64,000 bases of DNA, taken from Dendrolimus kikuchii. Lineage: Eukaryota; Arthropoda; Insecta; Lepidoptera; Lasiocampidae. A model generated the notes under the pieces. That model was given only the letters and a program-made list of their open reading frames with translations, did not search any database and was not told the origin of the DNA. Each line of letters opens with the position of its first letter. Position 1 is the first letter of the stretch. Positions 55,204 through 64,000 of the stretch are shown piece by piece. The position numbers were made by a program, and so were the translations under genes. Where the stretch lies: NCBI GenBank assembly GCA_019925095.2, contig CM034407.1, positions 4,115,210 to 4,179,209 on the forward strand, written 5' to 3'.

Positions 55204-55712
55204 GGTTATCTTTAGACCAAAGCCCACGAGCCGAGCGAGCGAAGCGAGCGTGCCGCGCCAGCGGCCGGCGAGTGGCAGAACCGACTTTAACTTTTATCAA
55301 AATTATCAACGAATAAATGAAAACTAGTTGGTTCTGCCTTTTTTCTGGTTCGGCTTTGGTCTAAAGATAACCTAACCTAACCCACTGTCCTTGTCACTGG
55401 TTACACCTTCGACCACCCCTTACACCTATACTTTGTTCTGTTTACATTGGTATTGCATGTAGTCGGTATTTATATATACAAACTAGAAAAATATATTAAT
55501 TATCTTAGTTACAATAATGTGAAAAATCTAAAATTCCATACTTTCATATCATTCAATGATCTTCAGATTGATTGAATATTCATGCTGTATAGATTTAGTG
55601 TCTTTGCCTAACAAGTAGCAAAGTGAAGTAAAAACTTTGTCTCTTAATATTATTAATCTGAGGTTTCACCTACCAATTACAAAATATGGTGGTTTTTTAG
55701 CAATGCCGTAAT

Positions 55713-56610
55713 CAGTGTTGCCGATTTGGCATTTTTAATGCTAAATTTGGAATATTTTTAAACCTGTTGGCATGAAAAAATGAGCTTTAGCATATTGCAT
55801 ATTTTAGCATTTTCTGAAATTTTTGTATCTTTCGAATTTCAAGTACTATTGATAGCATTTTTTTTATTTGTTTGACTTATTGTTCACACCCCTATACGAT
55901 ATTTACTTTGTGCAAAAGACTGATAAGCCCATAGACAATATTTTTAAAATATTTAGTGGTATGGTAACTCTGTTATGAATTAGGGACTTTCCCGAATACA
56001 CAATAGTAAAAGATTTTGTTTACATTCGGATTCGGATCTTACAACACTTTCAAGTGCACGTTGGTACCGACACTTGTATTGTGATAGATTTAAAATAAAC
56101 GTTTGTTCCTATGTCCTGTGTGTGTGCTTGAAAAGTAGTTTTCGATTGACTCTGGAGAGATAATATGGCTCCAAAATATGAACAACATTATCGAGAGGAG
56201 TGAAAGAAGATGAGCGAGTTTAAACACTGGCTAAGACGAGCTAAAAAAGATTCGACCAAAGCTTACTGCAAATACTGTAAGTGCAACATTATAGCCAAAG
56301 TATAGAGTCGATTGTGATGCCAATGACTATTGATTTTGAAGTTGGCCCTTCAACATCACAAGCACAAGCTCACGACGATGATGATATTGATGATCTACAA
56401 ATATTATTTGATTTATCTTCATGATTAAATGCTACTTAAAAATTGTACTGCGTTTTTAATTACACTACCTAATTGCAATTATTTTCGTTTTTAATTAATT
56501 TAAACAAGATTTGTCATTTTTATTAGCATATTAAAGTTTGATCTAGCATATTTTTAGCATTATCACCGCCAAATTCTAGCATTTTTTCCATTTACAAAAC
56601 GGCAACACTG
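55713..56610 (+). mobile_element. hAT deletion derivative (898 bp) with 8-bp TSD
   Basis: Termini CAGTGTTGCCG (55713) and its inverted copy CGGCAACACTG (56600-56610); flanked by the 8-bp repeat GCCGTAAT (55705-55712, 56611-56618). Subterminal DNA has many TAGCAT/ATGCTA motifs at both ends. Inside (56160-56420) a start MAPKYEQHY, a shift, and a BED-finger piece (KKDSTKAYCKYCKCNIIAK) are joined to a short acidic C-terminus (HDDDDIDDLQILFDLSS). The catalytic middle is gone. Confidence 0.93.
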
Positions 56611-57084
56611 GCCGTAATAGTTGATTTTATAATGATTAATTATTTTGGTCATGTCATACCTTAGATCATATAAACGACATGTTATATCTCAATGTGTCAT
56701 ACGTTACATTTGCAGATTAATCCCGAAATTAAATAAGTGATTGTGTTTTTATCACAACTAGGTGAGTCGTGACGCTAAAATTGAACATTATTTTTATTTA
56801 TATGATGCAGGTTTTTAACGTAATTAATTGTATTCTTTTTTAATTTTTTACCTAAATGACGGGTTTCCGATAGTTTTAGTGTCCTTATTACACCATAGCA
56901 AACCATATTTATAGTCTTTAAATACAAAAAACGCATAATTTTCAGGTTCCGCGTTTATGCAAATTTACCGAATTTTTAACCTGCTACGAAGCTATCATTA
57001 TTTGCTGAATCGGTTGTGATGAAAATTGAATAGGCCTGTCAAATTTTTTTTTGCGTCGAGTGTTTTTGCTTATACGTTTTGTAA

Positions 57085-57372
57085 TAAACTTTCATTTAAA
57101 GTTTTACGAGTAGGCAGCGAATGCCCGGGACACAACATATTCATAAATTTCTTCAATTCGAGATCTTCTACAAGACTCAAAGGGTGATATTCCTTTGCTA
57201 TAATTTGCAACAACTGCTCAGGGGTGCGGTAGGGTGCTTATTTTTTAAATGTCCATTTAAATTGCATACTTGGTATAGATAGAATTTGACAACAATAAAC
57301 ACATTTTGCTTTTTTATTGTCTTGTTCTGTGAAATGTATCCACACATGACATCTCTTTTGGTATGGTGGCAT
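57085..57372 (-). pseudogene. BED-zinc-finger N-terminus of a hAT transposase
   Basis: ATG at 57372: MPPYQKRCHVWIHFTEQDNK, KAKCVYCCQ (BED C-X2-C), a stop, then TPEQLLQIIAKEYHPLSLVE, DLELKKFMNMLCPGHSLPT, RKTLNESLL. This is the ZBED-type BED finger plus the start of the hAT transposase. Truncated there; no termini found. Confidence 0.8.
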
Positions 57373-57529
57373 GTTTCTTAAAATTAAGAAATATATACAC
57401 TATACACAACTTAAATCAATATGACAGTATATTTATAACAGTATCTACAGCAAAAATAATTTGACAGAGTGGAGTCCACCACACAGAGTACCTACATGCA
57501 TTAATATGACGGCCTAAGCGGGCCTTGAG

Positions 57530-57765
57530 CGGGCTAAGCCTTTGCCGGCGTACCTCACTGCAATGCAGAGGTTCCGGGTTCGATTCCTGGTATAGTAAAT
57601 TTCGGAAACATATTTTCTCCATTATTTACTATGGTCTGGGTGTCTGGGATCGGCCCCAGAGTACTCCGTTGTATATTACCTATGACACAAGCGTAACTTG
57701 CTTAATTTGGGGGTATACAATGTGTGTGTTTGTCTGCCGATTATTATTATTATTATTATAATATG
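57530..57765 (+). repeat. tRNA-derived SINE, copy A
   Basis: Head carries an A-box-like GAGCGGGCTAAGCC and a B box GGTTCGATTCC (57579-57589). The body has TTTACTATGGTCTGGGTGTC and CCAGAGTACTCCGTTGTATA; tail (ATT)n. A nearly identical minus-strand copy is at 61231-61480. Probably transcribed by Pol III; that is inference. Confidence 0.85.
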
Positions 57766-57932
57766 TCTAATTTCACTGAATCTAATGAAAATAAATAAAT
57801 TATCTACTTATTACTATAAATTTTATATGTTTACAATTATAAACAAAACTTCAGCCATGAGCTTCAACCACAAACTAATATTATTGTGTCAAAATACTCA
57901 ATGAAACGAAATGTATATTTTAAAATAAAGTA

Positions 57933-58191
57933 CATACATACATACATAACTTTAAATCAGTTCCCTTGTGGGGTAGGCACGAACAACAGAGCGCCATTTA
58001 GGCTTATTCTTACACACCTCACTTGCTTCTTTGAGCTCTTGTCATGCATGCTCATCTGTTCTTAAGGCTTGTGACATCACCTTCTGATAGTACACAATCA
58101 ATTTGATCATGAAAGGTGTGTCGTGGCCTTCCACGACTTCTGCATCCATCCACTTTTGCATTGTATATATGTTTAGTCATTCTTTCATCAA
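57933..58191 (-). mobile_element. RTE 3' fragment (259 bp) with 13-bp TSD
   Basis: Same subfamily as 40909-43870: (TACA)n then GTTCCCTTGTGGGGTAGGCA, AGAGCGCCATTTAGGCTTAT, TCGTGGCCTTCCACGACTTC. Flanked by the perfect repeat TTAAAATAAAGTA (57920-57932, 58192-58204). Confidence 0.93.
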
Positions 58192-58204
58192 TTAAAATAA
58201 AGTA

Positions 58205-59262
58205 TTTTCTTATAACCGAATTTCATATATACTCGCAACTGGTTTTAAGCTTGACAATAAAGCCAGAGAGTATTTACTGTGTGTCATCATCGTATTTCTT
58301 AGAGTGCTCATGTTATGTACGACCTGTATCTATTGTCTCCTACTACATCGACGTATCTGATTTGTTAGTTTTCATCCTTCCATGTGACTAAAATCAATCT
58401 TAACGTAGTGAGTTAAAGATGTATTTTCAGAACCAAAGACTTAGAGTGACTTTGCATTTTGAAAGATTATACATCTTTTAAATCAATCACTCCTGAGTTA
58501 CACATCTCTACTACCTAGGTATCATCACTACCAGTAGCAGTATTATTAGTACCGTTCATTGTCTTATCATAGTTGTTATTTGGTTTAAGTTTTTGTGGTC
58601 TTTCAGTATTTTGGATTTGTTAAGTTTTCTTATCTTGGTCATGTCGATTTTGTTAAATAGTAAAAGACGGTTAATGTTTTGTAATGTTTAAATATTCAAC
58701 ATAATACATTTTGTGCTCTACAATTATTGTAGCACAACAGAGGTTTCTGTCAAAAATGTGATGAAATGAAACTCATCCTTAGTTGGTTTTAAAAGGATGT
58801 AAATAATATAATAACAATAATTTATAGTGCCCATTTATACAAACAAATCTGATATAAATCTAGTTTATCAATGTAACCAAAATTGTCTACTTCTAGTTTA
58901 ATATTATTGATAAACAGAAATTAAAACAAAGAAAAGGACTAATAAATGTATTTTGATGAAGTTTTTAGTGTTGATATTAGTGCTACTCTAGAAATAGGTT
59001 AAATCATATTTCTAGATCATTTCTGCAGATATTTGTCAATGTTTGTATTCAAAATTCACTGCAAAAGGTTTGCTTATAGCTTGTTTTTGTTTCAAAAGGA
59101 TTCACTCCTATAACATTAAATTCTGCATTAAGGTTCACTGGTTAAATAGTGGTGTGGTGTTTTTACTCCGTTTGCCAAATTAAAAGAATATAAATTTTGA
59201 ATATAACTCAAAACTTACATTCTTTTAAACTTGTATTAATAAATTGAATTATAACTGCAAAA
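58205..59262. other. AT-rich DNA upstream of the 106-aa ORF
   Basis: No ORF or repeat recognised. Confidence 0.5.
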
Positions 59263-59583
59263 ATGCCTCCTCCATATTTTTATAAAGCAGTGGTTAGAAT
59301 TGAATTGTTGTTTTTTTTTTCTTCTTTAATAGCTTCCGCAGTTAGCGTTGAGCCAACAACAAATCTTGATCATCTTGATGAATATATTCAACGTATTCAT
59401 TATAGAGGTCCATGGTATCATCATACAGGAAACAGGGTTTTTACTTTTAATATAGAATTAAAACGAGGAAACTTTTATGTAAATACAAAAAAAACGCATA
59501 AACAAAGGAATTTGGAAAAGGAGAGGTTCAGAGAAGGAACTGGAAAGAATAGTGATAAATATCATATATTTATGTACAAATGA
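59263..59583 (+). CDS. Small protein with possible signal peptide (106 aa), unknown
   Basis: Open from ATG at 59263 (context GCAAAAATGCC) to TGA at 59583 without lesions, unlike its surroundings. Residues about 10-27 (RIELLFFFSSLIASAVS) are hydrophobic and end in small residues before VEPTT, so a signal peptide is likely. The mature part is rich in Tyr, His, Arg and Lys (YHHTGNRVFTFNIELKRGN, NTKKTHKQRNLEKERFREG). I do not recognise it. It is followed by AATAAATAAATAG-like sequence that could be a polyadenylation region. It could be a short host gene, a terminal exon or a retrocopy. Confidence 0.42.
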   Translation: MPPPYFYKAVVRIELLFFFSSLIASAVSVEPTTNLDHLDEYIQRIHYRGPWYHHTGNRVFTFNIELKRGNFYVNTKKTHKQRNLEKERFREGTGKNSDKYHIFMYK

Positions 59584-59627
59584 ATTATTAAATGAAAATA
59601 AATAAATAGTTAAGAAATAAAAAAAAC

Positions 59628-60240
59628 TTAAATCTTAATATCATTATTTACAATAAACATACCTAATAAACGATAAATCAAATGATTATTTGATGATAAA
59701 AGGATTTGGATAGAAGTGGGTAAAGGAATGAGGAGCTGTGCGAGACCTTGGAAGAGCTGTAAGTGATCATATTTTATACAGTTCAGGCAAATGTGATTCA
59801 CATCCTCCACTTCACCACATTCGCATAATTCACTGTTAACTATACCAAACTTAGCTAGATGGGCAGATGTACAAACATGACCTATTTTCATACGAGTCAA
59901 GATACATGACACCCTTTTGCCCAACATCAATTTGGAAACCCAAGGTTTCAAAGGAATTTCAAATTGAACTGATTTATAAAATCTACCTTTATTATTAGAC
60001 AGATTAGACCACACCTTACTCCACGAACTACGTAGATATATTTTAGGTAGGGCTACGAGGTCATGAGCGTATAATTTATAATAAGCTTTATCGCCACATG
60101 CAGTAGCATCATTAGCAAGCCTCGTATGTCTGTGTGACTTGGTATCCACGCAAAGATAACAGAATAACCGCTTTGTATACATTTTGTAATCAAATCGAGT
60201 TTCTATAATTAACGGGCTAACAAGTTTAAATAACTTAACT
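59628..60240 (-). pseudogene. LINE RNase-H and C-terminal fragment
   Basis: Minus strand: THTRLANDATACGDKA is the RNase H end. Then SWSKVWSNLSNNKGRFYKS, LGKRVSCILTRMKIGHVCTS, CECGEVEDVNHICLNCIKY (zinc-like C-terminal CCHC), IQILLSSNNHLIYRLLGMF. This is the typical tail of I/Jockey/R1-type Pol. The RT is lost. A frame slip lies in the RNase H part (about 60130). Stop at about 59628. Confidence 0.8.
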
Positions 60241-60246
60241 CTATCC

Positions 60247-61110
60247 TGTAGCGGGTAATATAATAAAAAACATATTATAACTCACACATATATTAAATTA
60301 AAAAATAATAATTACGAGAGAGCGGGGTTAGTTTTGCCTTGGCTGTCGTTTCGATTTTTCTTTTGTGCCGGTACTGCCCTGCGAAGTGTCCACAAGTCCA
60401 GGGGTGGCGCCGACGGTACTGGGCTTGGTATCTTGGACAGCCGGGGATGACCTTCCAGGTGCACTGCGCAATGAGTCCTCCACTTCTTTTTCACCAAAAC
60501 TCCAAAATAATTATAAAAAAACCTGGAAAGTACGTCCAGCGTGTTAGTGTTACGCCCAAAGCTCTTCCAAACGTCGGCCACCTCGGCAAGACAACAAAAC
60601 AGGGCGAAAGACCATAGCTGGTGAGGTGGCCAAGCGGAAGGCAGACGGAGTTACAGAAGTATTTAAAATGCGAAAAATGACTTAAAATTAATAGAATAAG
60701 AAAGAAATAAAAGTGAGTTTAACAATATGAAAATGATTTTAAAGAAATAAAAGTGGGCATACCCACATGCACGATTTAATGAAGTGATACCTATGGAGCA
60801 TTCGTGGGTGAAAAAACTACAATTAACAAGCTTATATAGGCTTCAACACTTACCCAAAACGTGGGTTATATACACTAAATATATGTAGAAGATTTAAGCC
60901 AAATAAACTTAATAAATGTTAAGTTACGAGCAAAACTTTATACGAACGACGTGTTGGTGGTTGTGAATTCTACGACGAATGAGTGACCCATCGAGCACCG
61001 ATGTGCTGTCAAAACGCGCGGCCTGCGAGCCGCCGCGACCGGTTGCTTAGACCACTAAAAGCTAGTGCGGTAACGCGATGCTCGCGTTTATAATTTTAAT
61101 ATGATATTGT
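60247..61110. repeat. Direct duplication, unit 1 (~864 bp)
   Basis: Starts TGTAGCGGGTAA and shares with unit 2: GGTACTG(C/G)CCTG, GACAGCCGGGGA.GACCT, CCCAAAGCTCTTCCAAACGT, AACAGGGCGAAAGACCATAG, GGCATACCCACATGCAC and CACTTACCCAAAACGTGGGT. No coding signature. LTR-like TGT start but no clear CA end, so it could be a pair of adjacent LTRs of an unknown element. Confidence 0.7.
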
Positions 61111-62010
61111 AGCGGGTAAAATAGTGAAAGACTATATTTACTGCATACATATATTACATTTTTTTAAAAATCAAGAAAAAGAAAGAGCAGCGTGAGTCTT
61201 ATTACCTTGGCAGACGTTTTGTTTTTTTTTTTTATAATAATAATAATAATCGGCAGACAAACACACACATTGTATACCCCCAAATTAAGCAAGTTACGCT
61301 TGTGTTATAGGTAATATACAACGGACTACTCTGGGGCCGATCCCAGACACCCAGACCATAGTAAATAACGGAGAAAATACGTTTCCGAAATTTACTATAC
61401 CAGGAATCGAACCCGGAACCTCTGCGTTGCAGTGAGGTACGCCGGCAAAGGCTTAGCCCGCTCAACCACAGAGGCTGTGTGTGTGTGGCGGTACCGCCCT
61501 GAAGTGTCTGCTGGTCCAGGAGTGGTGCCGACGGTACTGCGTTTGGTGTGCCGGACAGCCGGGGACGACCTCACAGGCGCACTGGTGACCGAGTCGCCTG
61601 GGTCTCCAAGGAGAAGAAAAAGAACCTGGAATATACGTCCAGCGTGTTAATGATACGCCCAAAGCTCTTCCAAACGTCGGCCACCTCGGCAGGACAACAA
61701 AACAGGGCGAAAGACCATAGCTGGTGAGGTGGCCAAGCGGAAGGCAGACGGAGTAAAAGAAAATTTAAAAGAAATAAAATAAATTTGAAATTAATACAAT
61801 GAGATTGAAGCTCCAACAATATGAACATGAATAAAAACAAGATGAATTAAATTATTAAAATGTAAGGAAATGAAATAAAAGTGGGCATACCCACATGCAC
61901 AATTTAGTGAGGTGATGTTTAAAAACTATAATAAACAAGCTTATATTATTGGCTTCAACACTTACCCAAAACGTGGGTTATAAACACTAAATATATTATA
62001 ATTTACTTTA
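61111..62010. repeat. Direct duplication, unit 2, with SINE inside
   Basis: Second copy of the unit, beginning TGTAGCGGGTAAAATAG; split by a SINE at 61231-61480. After 62010 it diverges from unit 1, whose last 200 bp (60911-61110, partly GC-rich) have no counterpart. Confidence 0.7.
61231..61480 (-). repeat. tRNA-derived SINE, copy B
   Basis: Minus-strand copy of 57530-57765 with B box GGTTCGATTCC (rev. comp. at 61402-61412), A-box-like start, and an (ATT)n tail at 61232-61248 (AATAATAATAATAATC). It interrupts unit 2 of the duplication. Confidence 0.87.
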
Positions 62011-62039
62011 AACAGGTACTATAATATGATAGTACTAAA

Positions 62040-64000
62040 TAATCTTAATAATGTTAATTTTATCGTTTTTTTTTTATTGGACTTGACTTTATGTTGTTGG
62101 TCCGAAGACCTTACAACTCTACCGGGGTCTCTGGGGCGGCGCTCGAGCCCGGGGGGTCAACTTGCTCGAGGGAGCTCCCTAAGGAGTTTTACCTCGGCTG
62201 GACTGTTGCCATGAATGGGGAATGAATTTAATGATGCCCACCATAGGGCGACACAAAATACTAATTGAGAACGGGCGACGGGTAATATAAAGCCCGAAGG
62301 GAAGGATCACGGCGGGCCGGGATCGGTGGTTTGCGGTGGCCTACGCTATCTTACTGCCGTTTCGCAACGTGTTATGGCTGGGAGAGAAGAAACGGCAAAA
62401 GAAACTTCCCAGCAACACGCCTAGTCTATCCTGTGGGGTGAGCTATGTCTCCTAGCGTCCCTCGCGGGGACGTGGAGAGATCTTGATTGGCGGCGTCTGG
62501 GACGCCGCCGTCTGTGTCTGTCTGTCGCTGCCTGCCAGCCTACTGTTCTAACCGTGGGCGGACTGATCCGGGCCAGCCGTTTCGTAATAACGTCGACTCT
62601 GTCCGTCAGGACGTTACGCGGTCGTCGCACAAGAGCCTTTCGACGAAGCTTATAATCGGACGCGGACACGACGAGCGGATTTCGATGGTGCGGCGCGAGA
62701 TTGAAATACTTACGCGAGAGCGACGTAATGTAGTTTTTGATGGAGGGAAGCTCCAGATCGCGGTGGAGGTCGACGTTACGCATATAGAGGGGAGCACTGA
62801 CGGCTCTGCGCATGAATTTATTCTGCACGATTTGCAGTTTATCTAAAAGGGCAGGCTTGACATGGCCGTATACCACACTCGCGTATGTCATGATCGGGAG
62901 GATGTATGTTTTATACAGAGTAAGCTTGTGTGTGAGGGACATTTTGCTTCGTTTGTCTATAATGGGTGCTAAACGACCCATTACAAATCGCGCTCTATTT
63001 CGGACTATAGTGATATGCTCGTTGAAGCGCAAGTTCCGATCTAGGGTGACACCAAGTTATTTGGTGTACTTTGCCCAGGGGATTTGTTGGTCATAGAGCG
63101 AAATGGTTTTTAGGCGAAGGCTAGCGCGTTTGGGGGAGCGAAGTGTGCCCGGGGAAAAGAACATTGCTGCGCTTTTCTCCGGGTTTACCTCTATCCTCTA
63201 TTTGCGAAACCATTCGCCTAGCTCTGTGACAGCTGCCTGCAGCCGGACGCAAGCCATTTGTCGGTTTTGATCTGATGTATAGAGTGCGGTGTCATCCGCA
63301 AAGAGGGCCAACTCCACATCTGGAGTTTTTGGGATGTCGCTGGTGTACAGCGTGAAGAGTAGTGGCGACAGAGCTGAGCCCTGTGGTACACCGGCTGTGA
63401 GTGGGTGAGGGGACGAGCGCGTTCCCTCCACTCGAAAACGGAAGCTACGACCTAGGAGGAAGTCTCGCAAGATGAGCACGAGTCTGTCTGGCATACCGAA
63501 CTGGTACAGCTTGTAAATCAAGCCGTTGTGCCAGACCTTGTCGAAGGCTTTTGCTACGTCTAGAAACAGTGCGGCTGTTCCTATAGGGCGGGGGCGATGG
63601 GCAAAGTGAGATAATACGTGCTCCGTGATGCGGTGCACCTGTTGGACGCATGAGTGTCTGGCACGGAAGCCAAATTGCTCATCGGGTATTAGATGTTTGC
63701 TGAAGGCAAAATCTCTAAGTCGAGGAGGATGACCCTCTCGTAAAGCTTGCTGAGTGCGCTCAGTAGGCTGATTGGACGGTAGCTGGACGGTTTATTAGCC
63801 GGTTTTCCCGGCTTGTGAATACCGATGACATCTGCTTCCTTCCAGATCGCGGGAAAGGAGCAGTTTGTTATGGCGGCATTGAAGATGCTCACTAGAATTA
63901 TAATTAGATGGGCGGGTAGGAGTTTTAAAACGCGATTGTTGATGCCATCGGTCCCTGGGGCCTTTCGCGGTTTGAGAGACTTGATCAGATCTTGCACTTC
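62040..64000 (-). mobile_element. Jockey-type LINE, 3' part, runs off window
   Basis: Minus strand. T-run at about 62065-62074 marks the poly-A end; 3' UTR about 62080-62420; ORF2 C-terminus and RT to the window end. GC-rich relative to flanks. The 5' part is outside the window. Confidence 0.9.
62421..64000 (-). pseudogene. Jockey-type reverse transcriptase (partial)
   Basis: LIKSLKPRKAPGTDGINNRV (63990), WKEADVIGIHKPGK, SSYRPISLLSALSKLYERV, then after a frameshift near 63690: ALFLDVAKAFDKVWHNGLIY (first catalytic Asp), AGVPQGSALSPLLFTLYTSD, and ELALFADDTALYTS (catalytic FADD). In the same frame, one stop after EWFRK and one before LGVTLD; then ARFVMGRLAPIIDKRSKMSL, YILPIMTYASVVYGHVKPAL and LYMRNVDLHRDLELPSIKNY to a stop at 62421. 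Two nonsense changes and one frameshift: decayed but recent. Confidence 0.92.

Larger units (their letters stand above)
53095..56760. mobile_element. Long inverted-repeat (foldback) element with two nested insertions
   Basis: The left arm (about 53095-53535) is the reverse complement of the right arm (about 55350-55712 plus 56611-56745) at roughly 80-85 percent by eye. Landmarks: GGAATTAATCTGCAAATGTA, CCTCAGATTAATAATATT, GAGACAAAGTTTTTAC, TAGGTGTGAGGGGTG, AAGGACAGTGGGTTAGGTTA. The left arm is cut off by an R1-clade LINE and the right arm by a hAT. The core (55219-55348) holds a smaller inverted pair GGCAGAACC/GGTTCTGCC. No ORF of its own. Outer edges approximate. Confidence 0.85.

Noticed and set aside
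57530..57765. A functional tRNA gene
   Set aside because: A/B-box-like sequences exist but no cloverleaf; an almost identical second copy with an (ATT)n tail shows it is a SINE.
1..64000. CRISPR arrays, bacterial operons or prophage
   Set aside because: No regularly spaced repeats with unique spacers, no Shine-Dalgarno organisation; eukaryotic transposons and introns throughout.

Overview
The window is AT-rich insect nuclear DNA, almost certainly from a moth or butterfly (Lepidoptera). No prokaryotic operon logic is visible. Coding stretches are broken by stops, frameshifts and GT-AG introns. Several repeats have the look of families common in Lepidoptera: a LINE 3' end with a 15-base hairpin and an (ATTC)n tail, a SINE-like unit present at 896-1128 and 32669-32966, a Helitron end in CTAG, RTE tails of (TACA)n, and R1-clade and Jockey-type LINEs. 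The taxon call rests on recognising these families, not on a database search.

Most of the window is nested transposon debris. 1-8.8 kb: a gag-like fragment, a hAT end fused to a long minus-strand Ty3/gypsy element (about 1.5-7.8 kb, one 197-bp LTR, an RTE fragment in its gag), then gypsy and copia fragments. 8.8-19.8 kb: a two-exon 53-codon ORF, three BEL/Pao pieces, piggyBac, two CsRn1-like gypsy pieces, a non-LTR RT with an N-terminal zinc finger, hAT fragments, copia gag, and an unusually open 240-codon gypsy Pol linker. 19.8-22.6 kb: mostly empty. 22.7-26.5 kb: a nearly complete pogo/Tigger-like transposon. 26.5-33.5 kb: Helitron end, LINE tail, two more pogo-like fragments, two transposase-like pseudogenes of families I recognise but cannot name, a 742-bp Harbinger derivative, a SINE-like copy and a hAT tail.

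33.5-40 kb is gene-poor, with a LINE fragment, a solo LTR, a MITE and a 57-bp LINE insertion. 40-53 kb is the most gene-like part. It has the first two exons of an intact THAP-domain gene, a long RTE whose reverse-transcriptase active site is deleted, a four-exon THAP pseudogene, an R1-clade fragment, a foldback repeat, and a convergent pair made of a THAP-like gene and a YqaJ-exonuclease-like gene. Both genes of that pair share an inverted 22-bp motif upstream of their starts.

53.1-56.8 kb is a long inverted-repeat (foldback) element. One arm carries a 1.7-kb R1-clade LINE and the other a 0.9-kb hAT, each with a target-site duplication. 57-64 kb holds a BED/hAT fragment, two copies of a tRNA-derived SINE, a small intact ORF with a possible signal peptide, a LINE RNase-H fragment, a tandem duplication split by a SINE, and a Jockey-type LINE running off the right end.

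The candidates most worth a second look are the THAP/YqaJ convergent cassette (about 50.2-52.9 kb), the pogo element with its repeated terminal motif, and the two unnamed transposase-like families at 28.6-29.9 kb and 31.3-33.1 kb.
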